A DNA stretch of 8,425 bases from Pseudomonadota bacterium (GCA_023428365.1 JAEYYQ010000524.1:1-8425), one strand, 5' to 3'; positions 1 through 6,091 are shown, numbered from the stretch's first letter. Made by a program: numbers and translations. The notes: generated by a model not told the origin, from the sequence alone.

Positions 1-669
1 GTCAGTCGCAAAAATGCCGGTCGATGCGTAACCCAGACAGAGCCAGTAATCATTCGACAGCATGCAGGCCTTGGAAAATCCGGTGGTGCCGGAGGTGTAC
101 TGCAGGTTGAGGAGCTGATCGCGATGGCGCTGGATGTCTGGTGCAGTCTTGCCCCGTGCTTTATCCATCATATGGCGCCAGGATCGTGTGCCGTCGGTTC
201 CGTGGTCGCCGATGACGATAATATTTGATCGCGGCAGGCGGACCTTCTCGAGCCCGCCAAGGTGGGACAGGAACTCCTCTTCCAGCACCATGAACGCGGC
301 GTCCGAGGTTTGTAGGACGTACTCGACCTCCCTGGTCGTGTAAGTGGCGTTCACCGGGACCATGACGGCCTGCAGCCGCGAGAGCGCCAGCCAGGTGATT
401 GGGAACTCCTCGATGTTCCACGCCATCACCGCGACATGCGTGCCTTTGCCAATTCCGATATCGGCAAAGGCTGCCGCGGCCGTCTCCACGGCTTCCAGAA
501 CCTCCGCCCAGGTTCGGGTGATACCATCATCTACGAAATGCCAGGCAGCCGCAGCGCCGCAACGCTGGATCGTATCGGCGAGAAGGTCAAAAACCGAATT
601 GGGGAGCGGCAGTGCCTCTATGCGGCACGCCAATTCCTCCGGCTCCTCAATCCTGAAAGACGTAAACAT
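1..669 (-). CDS. AMP-binding acyl-CoA synthetase (ANL superfamily), N-terminal part, cut by window edge
   Basis: The minus strand is open from the ATG at 669-667 to the left edge: 223 codons with no stop. Enzymes of the ANL superfamily activate a carboxylic acid with ATP to an acyl-adenylate and then transfer it to CoA. The diagnostic phosphate-binding motif is visible at residues 191-205 as YTSGTTGFSKACMLS, close to the family YTSGTTGxPKG; the usual Pro is Ser and the Gly after Lys is Ala. Upstream the protein has the expected N-terminal subdomain, including TWAEVLE near residue 52 and VPVNATYT near residue 106. The rest of the enzyme (adenylate-binding core and C-terminal lid) should lie to the left. 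Members are usually about 500-560 residues. Substrate cannot be told; the text most resembles fatty-acyl or carnitine-type CoA ligases. The ATG is preferred because a GGAAAG box precedes it. Confidence 0.9.
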   Translation of the reverse strand, partial: MFTSFRIEEPEELACRIEALPLPNSVFDLLADTIQRCGAAAAWHFVDDGITRTWAEVLEAVETAAAAFADIGIGKGTHVAVMAWNIEEFPITWLALSRLQAVMVPVNATYTTREVEYVLQTSDAAFMVLEEEFLSHLGGLEKVRLPRSNIIVIGDHGTDGTRSWRHMMDKARGKTAPDIQRHRDQLLNLQYTSGTTGFSKACMLSNDYWLCLGYASTGIFATD

Positions 670-677
670 GTAAAAAG

Positions 678-683
678 CTTTCC
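678..683 (-). promoter_or_regulatory. Ribosome binding site of the acyl-CoA synthetase
   Basis: On the minus strand GGAAAG stands 8 bases before the ATG at 669. The frame is open a further 13 codons upstream without another ATG, so this box supports the chosen start. No clear sigma-70 promoter was seen between here and 920, a stretch that otherwise holds no recognisable gene. Confidence 0.5.
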
Positions 684-921
684 GCGATAAAGCCGCGCGT
701 GAGATGTTCTACCGGTGGCGTTGGCTCCGCGGCGCCTAAGAAATTTGAATAGCGTGACAGCCGCCGAGGTGGCGATCGATGAACCAGCGTGACTCCGAAA
801 ATCGATCTGCACAACCTCGATCATTCTATGACGCGCGAGGCAGGTCGCCTTCGGGGATGCAGGGCAATCTGCAGGCGCAATTTAACTCCCTGCGCCGCGC
901 CGCAGCCTTAGCGGATCGGCC

Positions 922-1180
922 GGGCGGCAAGGCGATCGGAAGGTCGTGTCGATGCGTTGGGACTTTGCGGACAAGGACGACGCAGCGCCGACATGGCCGA
1001 AACACATGCACGTGCGCTGCGAAACCAACGATACGCGGCCGACCTCCAGACAAGTTATTGCGCATCGACTGGCATCCGGATGATAAACACCCTGATCTCC
1101 GGCATTACCGACCGGATGCCAGCGATCCTGCCACGCGAGGCTTGGCCAATCTGGTTGGGCGAGACCGCTGCACGCAGGCC
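922..1180 (+). pseudogene. SRAP/YedK-type (HMCES-like) protein, decayed and internally deleted
   Basis: Two frames carry pieces of an SRAP domain, the family that crosslinks to abasic sites in single-stranded DNA. Frame one (through 952) reads DRKVVSMRWDF, then HMHVRCETNDTRPT and QVIAHR, matching the family pattern MRWGF...INARAETxxxxPxFxxAFxxR; it stops at TGA 1081-1083. Frame two, starting at ATG 1080, reads NTLISGITDRMPAILPREAWPIWLGE, split here only for description, matching the late family block NALLAPIHDRMPVILPPExWxxWLG. Roughly 80 residues that normally lie between these blocks are missing, so there is an internal deletion plus frameshift near 1077. The N-terminal MCGR-type start with the catalytic Cys2 was not found upstream. 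The gene cannot make a working protein. Family assignment rests on motif recall only. Confidence 0.65.
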
Positions 1181-1285
1181 GCTCCTCAGGGACGACGCTG
1201 TGGTGCCTGACAAGGGACCGTCGTGTAGCTACGAGCGTTTCTCTTACGTCGCGATCTAGACTAGTACCAGATGCGGTCGGTTAGG

Positions 1286-1690
1286 CTAAGCGTCGGTCCG
1301 CACGACCAGATCAGGCCACCGTTCCGGGAATTTACCCGGACACTCGCTGCCTGCATGCGCAGGAGTTGGGCCGGGTCGGCTGTGGCATGTCTACCGAATT
1401 GGGCTCAATGTTCGACAGCCACCTTTCGTAAGCGCCGCAGGAGGATATCCGGCATCGTCGCGACTGTGCCCTGAGGGAATTCGGCTCATAGGTGATGCAC
1501 AACGTCCGCACGATCTCTTCGCTGTCTGGCTTCTTCCAGCTTTTGCAGATCCCAGCGACAGCAAACGACTCTCTATTTTGCCCATGGCATCGGGCTGCTT
1601 CACTTTCGATCCTTCGACCGCTTCCCATTCGTAAAGATAGGCCCCAGGCAGGGGCGCTTGGAGTGGGTCGAGCCAAACGACCGCACTGGG
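1286..1690 (-). pseudogene. Second SRAP/YedK-type protein, frameshifted remnant
   Basis: Reading the minus strand from about 1690, pieces of the SRAP fold appear in order but in different frames: YLYEWEAVEGSKVKQP (family GFYEWxxxxxxKQPY), then ESFAVAGICKSWKKPDSEE and IVRTLCITYEPNSL (family FAFAGLWExWxxP...CTIxTTEPNAL), then TMPDIL (family RMPVIL), then YERWLSNIEPNSVD, then LLRM followed by SVRVNSRN (family LLRMWPVSxRVNxPxND). The alignment order is intact, so this is a nearly full C-terminal two thirds broken by at least three frameshifts. The start and Cys2 region are not recognisable. Its YERWLS block differs from WPIWLG in the neighbouring plus-strand remnant, so the two are different paralogues, not copies from one recent duplication. 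Confidence 0.72.
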
Positions 1691-1811
1691 GCTACGCACC
1701 CGCAAGTCGTTCCTCGGGCTTCGCCTTACGATGCTGCGGCCAGTTTCGCGCTCTGGGCAAGTAGGTGCAGGCGACTGAACGATACGTCCACACTTGAACC
1801 GTTCGCCACAC

Positions 1812-1837
1812 GGAACTCGATCGGTCAAACGATGGTT
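1812..1837 (+). promoter_or_regulatory. Possible EcfG-type (general stress sigma) promoter of the DUF1236 gene
   Basis: GGAAC at 1812-1816 is followed after 17 bases by GGTT at 1834-1837. The alphaproteobacterial EcfG consensus is GGAAC-N16/17-CGTT, so there is one mismatch, in the least conserved position. Transcription would begin near 1844 and give a leader of about 30 bases before the start codon at 1873, a normal distance. No competing sigma-70 boxes were seen. Confidence 0.4.
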
Positions 1838-1860
1838 TCTCTTACAACATCGTAATCATG

Positions 1861-1866
1861 AAGGAG
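1861..1866 (+). promoter_or_regulatory. Strong ribosome binding site deciding the DUF1236 start
   Basis: AAGGAG lies 6 bases before the ATG at 1873. An in-frame ATG at 1858 would include this box in the coding sequence and has no box of its own, so 1873 is the start. Confidence 0.85.
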
Positions 1867-1872
1867 TTTACT

Positions 1873-2526
1873 ATGAAGCTTACGATCTTAACCCATGTCG
1901 CGGCGGCAGCATTGATGGCGAGCGGTGCCGTTGCCCACGCCCAGACCGGCGGACAACAGCAACAGCCCGGCGGCAACTCAACGCAGCCTGGTATTCAGAC
2001 GCCGAAAGGCGGAGGAGCGGGCAGCACCATGCAGCCGGGTGCCGGCAGTGCCCCACAAACCGACACTAACCGTAGCCAGAATGACCGCAAAATGCAGGGA
2101 AGTAGCGCTCAGGAGAAATCGAAGAACCGCCAGCAGGAGCGCGCCAGTGAACGCGAGCGCCCGAACAGTGATCGGCAAGCCGGTGATAAGCAGCGCGGCA
2201 AGGATCGCCAGCAGCAAGCTAAGGAGAAACCTTCTGGCGCAGCCGACAAAGGGGCTGGCGGTGGCGTCGGCACGAGGCCCGATCTCTCGACCGAACAGCG
2301 CACGACGATTCGCCAGCGGCTCAGCAGCGGACCCCGAGTAAACAACGTCAATTTCACAGTTTCAGTCGGCACGCGAATCCCGCGTAGCGTAAGTCTGAGT
2401 GTGCTTCCCGCGACGGTGATCGAAATCGTCCCGCAATATCGTGGCTATCGTTATGTGCTGGTTGGCGATCAAATCCTTATCGTGGACCCTGAAACGTTCG
2501 AGATTGTGTACGTAATCGACGCGTAA
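1873..2526 (+). CDS. Secreted DUF1236 domain protein
   Basis: A 217-residue protein, apparently intact. Residues 1-23 form a Sec signal peptide: MKLT, a hydrophobic Ala-rich core, then cleavage after AHA before QTGG. Residues 24-65 are rich in Gly, Gln, Pro and Ser; residues 66-125 are highly charged and Gln/Arg/Lys/Glu-rich (for example QQERASERERP), likely disordered. The C-terminal 80 residues (138-217) match DUF1236, opening with LSTEQRTTIRQ, with the conserved VNFTVSVGTRIPRSV and ending VGDQILIVDPETFEIVYVID. DUF1236 proteins are common periplasmic or envelope proteins in Hyphomicrobiales; no biochemical function is established that I know of. It has its own ribosome binding site, a possible stress promoter and an intrinsic terminator, so it is a single-gene transcript. 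Its integrity contrasts with the broken genes on both sides. Confidence 0.92.
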   Translation: MKLTILTHVAAAALMASGAVAHAQTGGQQQQPGGNSTQPGIQTPKGGGAGSTMQPGAGSAPQTDTNRSQNDRKMQGSSAQEKSKNRQQERASERERPNSDRQAGDKQRGKDRQQQAKEKPSGAADKGAGGGVGTRPDLSTEQRTTIRQRLSSGPRVNNVNFTVSVGTRIPRSVSLSVLPATVIEIVPQYRGYRYVLVGDQILIVDPETFEIVYVIDA

Positions 2527-2556
2527 TTTTAATGCGGTATCCCTCGTTTGTGGTTC

Positions 2557-2587
2557 CCGGTCTCGAATTGGTCGAGGCCGGTTTTTT
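2557..2587 (+). terminator. Rho-independent terminator after the DUF1236 gene
   Basis: CCGGTCTCGA (2557-2566) pairs with TCGAGGCCGG (2572-2581) through a 10-bp stem with one G-T wobble and a 5-base loop, followed directly by six T residues. It lies 30 bases after the DUF1236 stop codon. Confidence 0.88.
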
Positions 2588-2686
2588 GCTCTAAGCATCA
2601 ACCTCAGCCTGCAATGGCGCCGTCCACTTGCCGCGCTCGGCGCACGGCGCTTCGGTGCTCTGCCGTTGGCACACTTTTTTGCGAGA

Positions 2687-3450
2687 TTACTGCTCGGCCA
2701 ATCCACAACGATCATCGCGATCGAGAAGGCTTCGTACGCAGCGCCCCAATTCCGATCCACTCACAGGCTTTTGCACGACCCGGACGTTATCCTCCAGCCC
2801 TTTATGAAAACGGTGCTCCGGGGGGCGCCGGTCATCAACATCACCGGCAATCCATGTCGAATCTCGCGAGCGCGTTTAGAGATGGCAACGCCATCAACGC
2901 CCGGCATGACAACGTCAGAAAGCAGGAGCGATATATTCTGATTATGCTGCATAGAGATGAGCCTTGAGCTCCCGGAGCACTCAGCACGTTGTAGTGCAAT
3001 CCGCGGAAAACATCGCAAAGTAAGACCGGACATCGTCGTTGTCTTCGAAAACCAGGATTGTCTCACCTTGCGCGCTGTTGCCAAAATCTCTTCGTGATCT
3101 TCCTTGGATTGCCCGTCAACGGATATCAAGCGCGGCAAATAGATCGAAACGACGGTTCCGAAACCGGGTTCACTATGGATCCGAACGTGGCCGCCGGATT
3201 GTTTCACAAAGCCATAGACTAGGCTCAAGCCCGGTCCTGTGCATTGGCCGACTTCTTTTGTCGTGAACAACGGCTCGCACGCATGAGTCAATACGTCGTG
3301 CGTCATTCCATAGCCGGTGTCGGAGATGCTTATCTTGACGAACTGGCCAGGGGATAGGTCAAGATCGTAACGACAATAGTCTTCTTGCAGCGTCACATTT
3401 TCGGTTTCGACTGTCAGCTAGCCGCCATCGACTGCCAAACACGACGATCA
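2687..3450 (-). pseudogene. Hybrid sensor histidine kinase, truncated and frameshifted (ATPase domain plus receiver)
   Basis: Minus-strand remnant of a hybrid kinase. The first piece is the HATPase_c domain: DGG, an in-frame amber at 3420-3418, LTVETENVTLQED, the G1 box SISDTGYGM, EPLFTTKEVG, a degenerate G2 box CTGPGLSLVYGF (family GTGLGLS), and GGHVRIHSEPGFGT with VSIYLPR. The receiver domain then continues across three frames: ETILVFEDNDDVRSYF (acidic pair), FRGLHYNVLSAP, LLLSDVVMPGVDG (phosphoacceptor Asp in SDVVMPG), LPVMLMTGA, and finally NVRVVQKPVSGSEL with the conserved KP, ending at the TAA at 2689-2687. The dimerisation/His domain and the N box are absent, so the 5' half is lost. 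At least three frameshifts and one nonsense codon make it non-functional. The best single open frame, 3396-2761, covers only part of it. Confidence 0.87.
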
Positions 3451-3847
3451 TCAGTGTTGGTCATAGATCGAAGTTGGAGGCAATTCACACTCGAAAGCTC
3501 ACGCTTGCGCGGCGACGCGATTGGTGCCCGGCTCGTCCGCCACAGCGACCTGCACCACCACGTCGCCCCAATGTCGCTTCGGTCCTTGATCTACGGAGCG
3601 CTGAAGCGATCAACTAAGCTGCGTTAGCGACACGCCGTTGTACTGGCCGCTTGCAGATCAATCGTGAGCTTTCTGCACCCCTACCCTCGGAGCACTTCGC
3701 GCAGATTGGTGGAGAGCACTTCAAGGGCTGGGGATCGCGATGCGGATCGGCGATCTGCAATACACCCGGTTGGCGGTGACCGATCCGCAATCACCCATAT
3801 GAGGTTGGTCACACGCCAATGAGCACATTGAGAGGTATAATGAGTGA
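3451..3847. other. Gene-poor stretch without recognisable coding content
   Basis: I checked both strands for family motifs and found none. A plus-strand open frame at 3385-3627 overlaps the kinase remnant antisense and looks like a shadow. The stretch does contain an inverted repeat (3741-3789) and a pair of short direct repeats (3818-3854), listed separately. Confidence 0.5.
3741..3789. repeat. 10-bp perfect inverted repeat, TGCGGATCGG
   Basis: TGCGGATCGG (3741-3750) and CCGATCCGCA (3780-3789) are perfect inverted copies separated by 29 bases. It could be a relic of a mobile-element end or a cruciform; no transposase is attached and no other copy was seen in this window. Confidence 0.5.
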
Positions 3848-3854
3848 TCACATT
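3818..3854. repeat. Short direct repeats AATGAG...CACATT
   Basis: AATGAGCACATT (3818-3829) recurs as AATGAG-TGAT-CACATT (3839-3854), the second copy carrying 4 extra bases that create the palindrome GTGATCAC. The pairing may be an operator-like site or chance in AT-rich sequence. Confidence 0.3.
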
Positions 3855-4273
3855 ACCATATACTGGCCCTCTAAAGCGGTCTGATTCCTTAGGTCACTAC
3901 GACCACTGAGCGATCTTGCGTCCACAACGGTATAAGGGTGCTTCCCTTGAGCATCCGCACAATCCTTGGCACCGCGACTTCGGGCGTGTGAAGGCCGCTC
4001 GATACTGCATGAGACAAGCCAACCATGATACGTCGTAATAGTATAATCCGACCACCGCTCGAATTTGTCAGCGCTCAAACCGGTAGCGTTAAGAAATTCC
4101 AGCGCAGGAGAAACGTTGTGCATGAGTTAAGGAACTGCTCGTAGTTCTGAACGTTCTGCTACCAGATCGATCTGTTCGAGAACACCGAGCGCAAGATGGT
4201 AGCCGAGTCCGATCGTCAACGCAGATGCCTGATCCTCACTAATCCAACTTCGCCGACCGTTCGGCTTGGATCG
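3848..4273 (-). pseudogene. Unidentified open frame split by one TAA
   Basis: On the minus strand one frame is open from 4273 to 4130, interrupted by TAA at 4129-4127, then open again from the ATG at 4123 to a stop at 3848. The upper part contains YHLALGVLEQIDLVAE and the lower part FLNATGLSADKFERWSDYT, both amphipathic and protein-like in composition. The ATG at 4123 has no ribosome binding site, so the second half looks like the continuation of the first and not an independent gene. I do not recognise the family. It may equally be a chance open frame; the 4131-4155 promoter motif overlaps it on the other strand. Confidence 0.25.
4131..4155 (+). promoter_or_regulatory. Perfect EcfG-type promoter motif
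   Basis: GGAAC (4131-4135), 16 bases, then CGTT (4152-4155): an exact match to the EcfG general-stress consensus of Alphaproteobacteria. Transcription would start near 4162 and run right toward the mini-protein at 4411, leaving a leader of about 250 bases. A 28-codon frame from ATG 4194 lies in this leader but has only a weak ribosome site. Confidence 0.5.
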
Positions 4274-4342
4274 TCAGCTTGAAAAACGTGTGCTCTGGCG
4301 GCCCGTTTTCTCACGACATTTTGTGGCCGCACCCCAATTGGT

Positions 4343-4356
4343 CTTCGTCAACGAAG
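4343..4356. repeat. 14-base palindrome upstream of the mini-protein
   Basis: CTTCGT and ACGAAG flank a CA centre, 55 bases before the start codon at 4411. It could be a small operator or leader hairpin; there is no direct evidence of function. Confidence 0.3.
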
Positions 4357-4397
4357 GTCCCGGTTTAAGAGCGCTCGGACTGAGCGACCGCCCAAAG

Positions 4398-4404
4398 TAA
4401 GGAG
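4398..4404 (+). promoter_or_regulatory. Strong ribosome binding site of the 27-residue frame
   Basis: TAAGGAG ends 6 bases before the ATG at 4411. It is among the best Shine-Dalgarno matches in the window and is the main reason for believing the tiny frame is translated. Confidence 0.6.
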
Positions 4405-4410
4405 AAAGTA

Positions 4411-4494
4411 ATGCGTCACTTCTTCGTTCGGTTGTTAGTCATGGTGGCCGCACACGTCATACTGATCTCTATGGCGGTCCAGCTCTTTTCGTAG
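4411..4494 (+). CDS. Putative 27-residue single-span membrane mini-protein
   Basis: ATG to TAG encodes 27 residues: a basic start (MRHFFVR) followed by an uninterrupted hydrophobic helix-length run (LLVMVAAHVILISMAVQ) and a short tail LFS. This is the profile of a small inner-membrane protein with the N-terminus likely inside. Evidence for translation is the near-ideal TAAGGAG box at the right spacing. It follows the EcfG-type motif at 4131-4155, with no terminator seen between. I do not recognise a family; proteins this short are usually missed by gene finders. It might instead be a leader peptide, but no gene follows closely. Confidence 0.5.
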   Translation: MRHFFVRLLVMVAAHVILISMAVQLFS

Positions 4495-4725
4495 TTCAGT
4501 AGCGACTTGCTAGGATCTCAGTTAGTATCGGCGTCAGCAAAGCCTATGTCACGACTTTGGCCGTTGTCGCCTCTAACATAAAGGGCGCGCTGATCGGCCC
4601 CCGTTGAACGGTCCGGGTGGAATGTTGGTTCACAGCGCGTCCATCGGTTAGATGCGCTGGAGTGGTGCGGTGTAACTGGCTCAAATGTGTGATTTCAATG
4701 CAACCAAGAAGCCGTCCTCACTGGA

Positions 4726-4748
4726 CTCCGCCGCGAAACGCGGCGGAG
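4726..4748. repeat. Very stable GC hairpin
   Basis: CTCCGCCGCG (4726-4735) pairs perfectly with CGCGGCGGAG (4739-4748) around an AAA loop. There is no T tract on either side, so it is a weak candidate for an intrinsic terminator; it may be a REP-like element or the 3' end of a short transcript. Confidence 0.6.
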
Positions 4749-4758
4749 CCTCGTGACT

Positions 4759-4773
4759 CGCTGGTCACCAGCG
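4759..4773. repeat. Small palindrome CGCTGGT-C-ACCAGCG
   Basis: Seven-base perfect arms around one base, 10 bases after the GC hairpin. With almost no loop it looks more like a protein-binding dyad than an RNA hairpin. Confidence 0.4.
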
Positions 4774-4795
4774 TTTAGGCCTTGGGGAGAACCCG

Positions 4796-4824
4796 TTGAC
4801 AGCGCAGAACGTTGGGCGGATACT
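4796..4824 (+). promoter_or_regulatory. Candidate sigma-70 promoter
   Basis: TTGACA (4796-4801), 17 bases, GATACT (4819-4824): a perfect -35 and a four-of-six -10 at ideal spacing. Transcription would begin near 4831, just before the hairpin at 4853-4889. No convincing gene follows until the broken one at 5200. Confidence 0.45.
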
Positions 4825-4852
4825 TCTTGTCTAAAAGGGACGGGTACGCAAG

Positions 4853-4889
4853 CCCTCGTGATCAGTCAGACCATTGGCGATCACGAGGG
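4853..4889. repeat. 11-bp perfect hairpin downstream of the candidate promoter
   Basis: CCCTCGTGATC (4853-4863) pairs with GATCACGAGGG (4879-4889) around a 15-base loop. It would form about 22 bases into a transcript from the 4796-4824 promoter. No T run follows, so simple termination is not supported. Confidence 0.55.
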
Positions 4890-4993
4890 TTTGTGCCGCG
4901 AATGACGACTGCTATCAGTCCACCCGGCCTGAAGCGACGACCAAAAGGCGCAACATCGCACCGATCGGCGCCAGGAGTTCGCGGAAACTCTAG

Positions 4994-5011
4994 TGCCGGA
5001 GGGGTCCGGCA
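4994..5011. repeat. Short hairpin TGCCGGA-GGGG-TCCGGCA
   Basis: Seven perfect pairs around GGGG, about 190 bases before the broken small gene at 5200; no T tract. The surrounding 4890-5199 shows no recognisable gene. Confidence 0.4.
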
Positions 5012-5199
5012 TGTGGGCCGACGCGGCGCATCATGAAGCAGCACGTCGGCCAATTGGCTACCCGACCCTCATTTGGAATTGCGAGGAGGAGCAAACCACG
5101 TTCCGCCGCTCGTTAAACCTTTGTCCAACAAATGTCATAGTTTCTATACATTGCGCCTATAGTTCTGAGTTTATTGTTGTATTGGGAGTTAATCGTCTG

Positions 5200-5412
5200 A
5201 TGGGAGCGATCATATTGCGTTGCCCCAAAACTGGCGCTGAATACATGCTGGGTGTTGAGACAGACTAGGCAAGCTTCGGCAACCTGCCGGATAACACGAT
5301 GACAGGCCACTGCCCACACGGAAGTGATCATAATTGGCGGTCTGCAGCGCGATTATCCGCAGACGCTACGCCGTGTATTCCTGGTACTCAAAGTCTCCTA
5401 ACTTTAACTTGA
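5200..5412 (+). pseudogene. Small CPxTG / CPH conserved protein with internal amber codon
   Basis: From ATG 5200 the frame reads MGAIILRCPKTGAEYMLGVETD, then TAG at 5266-5268, then continues without a shift as ASFGNLPDNTMTGHCPHGSDHNW to a TGA at 5410. This matches the layout of a small rhizobial protein family of about 60 residues that I recall as xIxLRCPxTGxxxxTGxETD-xASFxxLPxxxxxxxCPxCxxEHxW. The amber replaces a codon just after ETD, and the second Cys of the C-terminal CPxC pair is missing (CPHGSDH), so one zinc-knuckle-like pair is lost as well. Either change alone would probably inactivate it. The family match is from memory. No good ribosome site; GGGAG at 5183-5187 is rather far from the ATG. 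Confidence 0.55.
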
Positions 5413-5468
5413 ACTCCCACGGAACAGGTGCATGCTACGTACTGTCTCGGTCTCGAGGATGCGGTCGC

Positions 5469-5743
5469 ATGAGCTCGTGTTGCGTGTATTGGGGACGATG
5501 AGCCTCTCCTTGCCCTCGATCTTATCGAGCATCTGCGGGAGGTCGGCTTCCTGGTCACGGCCCCGTCATCACCTCCAAGGAAGCGTTCAACCTCTTACAC
5601 TCCAAGACGATTTGTTAGGCCATCATTAGCTATAGGCGTGGGGCCGAGAACAGCTTGGCAATAGCCGATGCCTTGAGCGCCGCAAACATACCCTTCCTCT
5701 TCTCTACGTTCGACATGGCATGCGTGGCGCTGGCCTGCTCCCC
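5469..5743 (+). pseudogene. Receiver-domain response regulator, frameshifted and cut by an IS3-type element
   Basis: A single-domain response regulator can be read across frames. It probably started at ATG 5469 (MSSC), with GAGGAT 8 bases upstream. After a shift, the frame through 5494 reads DDEPLLALDLIEHLREVGFLV with the acidic pair of the phosphorylation pocket. After another shift near 5560 the frame reads GPVITSKEAFNLLHS, an amber at 5616-5618, AIISYRRGAENSLAIADAL and IPFLFSTFDM. In the family the block is typically DxAIxDxxLGxExSxxIADAL, so the phosphoacceptor Asp has become Ser (codon 5628-5630). The C-terminal part with the conserved Lys-Pro is missing: homology stops where the IS3-type left end begins. 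Such stand-alone regulators often partner hybrid kinases like the broken one at 2687-3450, but no link is proven. Confidence 0.85.
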
Positions 5744-6091
5744 TGAAGTGGCTCCAGGTTGACTGAGCGAATCTGGCTATTTCCAACCTCGAACGAGGAG
5801 ACAAGGAAATGGCACGGAAACGGTACACGACGGAGCAGATCATCGGGCTTCTGCGCGAAGCGGAGGTGCGCATTGGGCAAGGAGAGGCGATCGGCACGAT
5901 TTGCCGTGGACTGGGGATTGCCGATCAGACCTACTACCGGTGGCGCCGGGAGTACGGCGGCCTGAAACTCGACCAGGCCAAGCGGCTGAAGGATCTCGAG
6001 CGCGAGAATGAACGGCTGAAGAAGGCGGTCTCCGAGCTGACGCTCGACAAGCTGATCCTGAAGGAAGCCATCGAGGGAAATGTATGGTTCG
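5744..6091 (+). mobile_element. IS3-family insertion sequence, left part only
   Basis: The left boundary is placed at TGAAGTGGCTCCAGG (5744 on), where response-regulator similarity ends and a TGA...-type IS3 terminal repeat appears to start, 65 bases before orfA. The element carries orfA but no recognisable orfB (DDE transposase), and no matching right inverted repeat was found, so everything after about 6091 is deleted. The exact boundary is inferred. Confidence 0.7.

Larger units (their letters stand above)
4495..4795. other. Gene-free stretch with two palindromes
   Basis: No coding motif was recognised on either strand. The stretch ends in two inverted repeats (4726-4748 and 4759-4773). 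Confidence 0.5.

Noticed and set aside
1391..1828. Minus-strand open frame of 145 codons taken as a single gene
   Set aside because: Only its middle (YLYEWEAVEGSKVKQP) matches SRAP; the similarity then jumps to other frames, so it is part of a pseudogene.
1858..1872. Earlier ATG at 1858 as the DUF1236 start
   Set aside because: Its first codons contain the AAGGAG box of the ATG at 1873, which also gives the clean signal peptide.
2667..2682. Possible RpoN (-24/-12) promoter: TGGCAC ... TTGC
   Set aside because: The gap between the boxes is one base longer than the strict spacing this sigma factor needs, and it lies inside the 3' end of the kinase relic with no gene downstream.
2548..2967. 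Plus-strand open frame of 139 codons
   Set aside because: It is antisense to the kinase relic, starts inside the terminator region and shows no protein family signature.
4812..5036. Plus-strand frame after the sigma-70 candidate as its gene product
   Set aside because: It contains the hairpin, has no ribosome site, and its composition (Arg/Gly/Pro-rich) is typical of a chance frame in GC-rich DNA.
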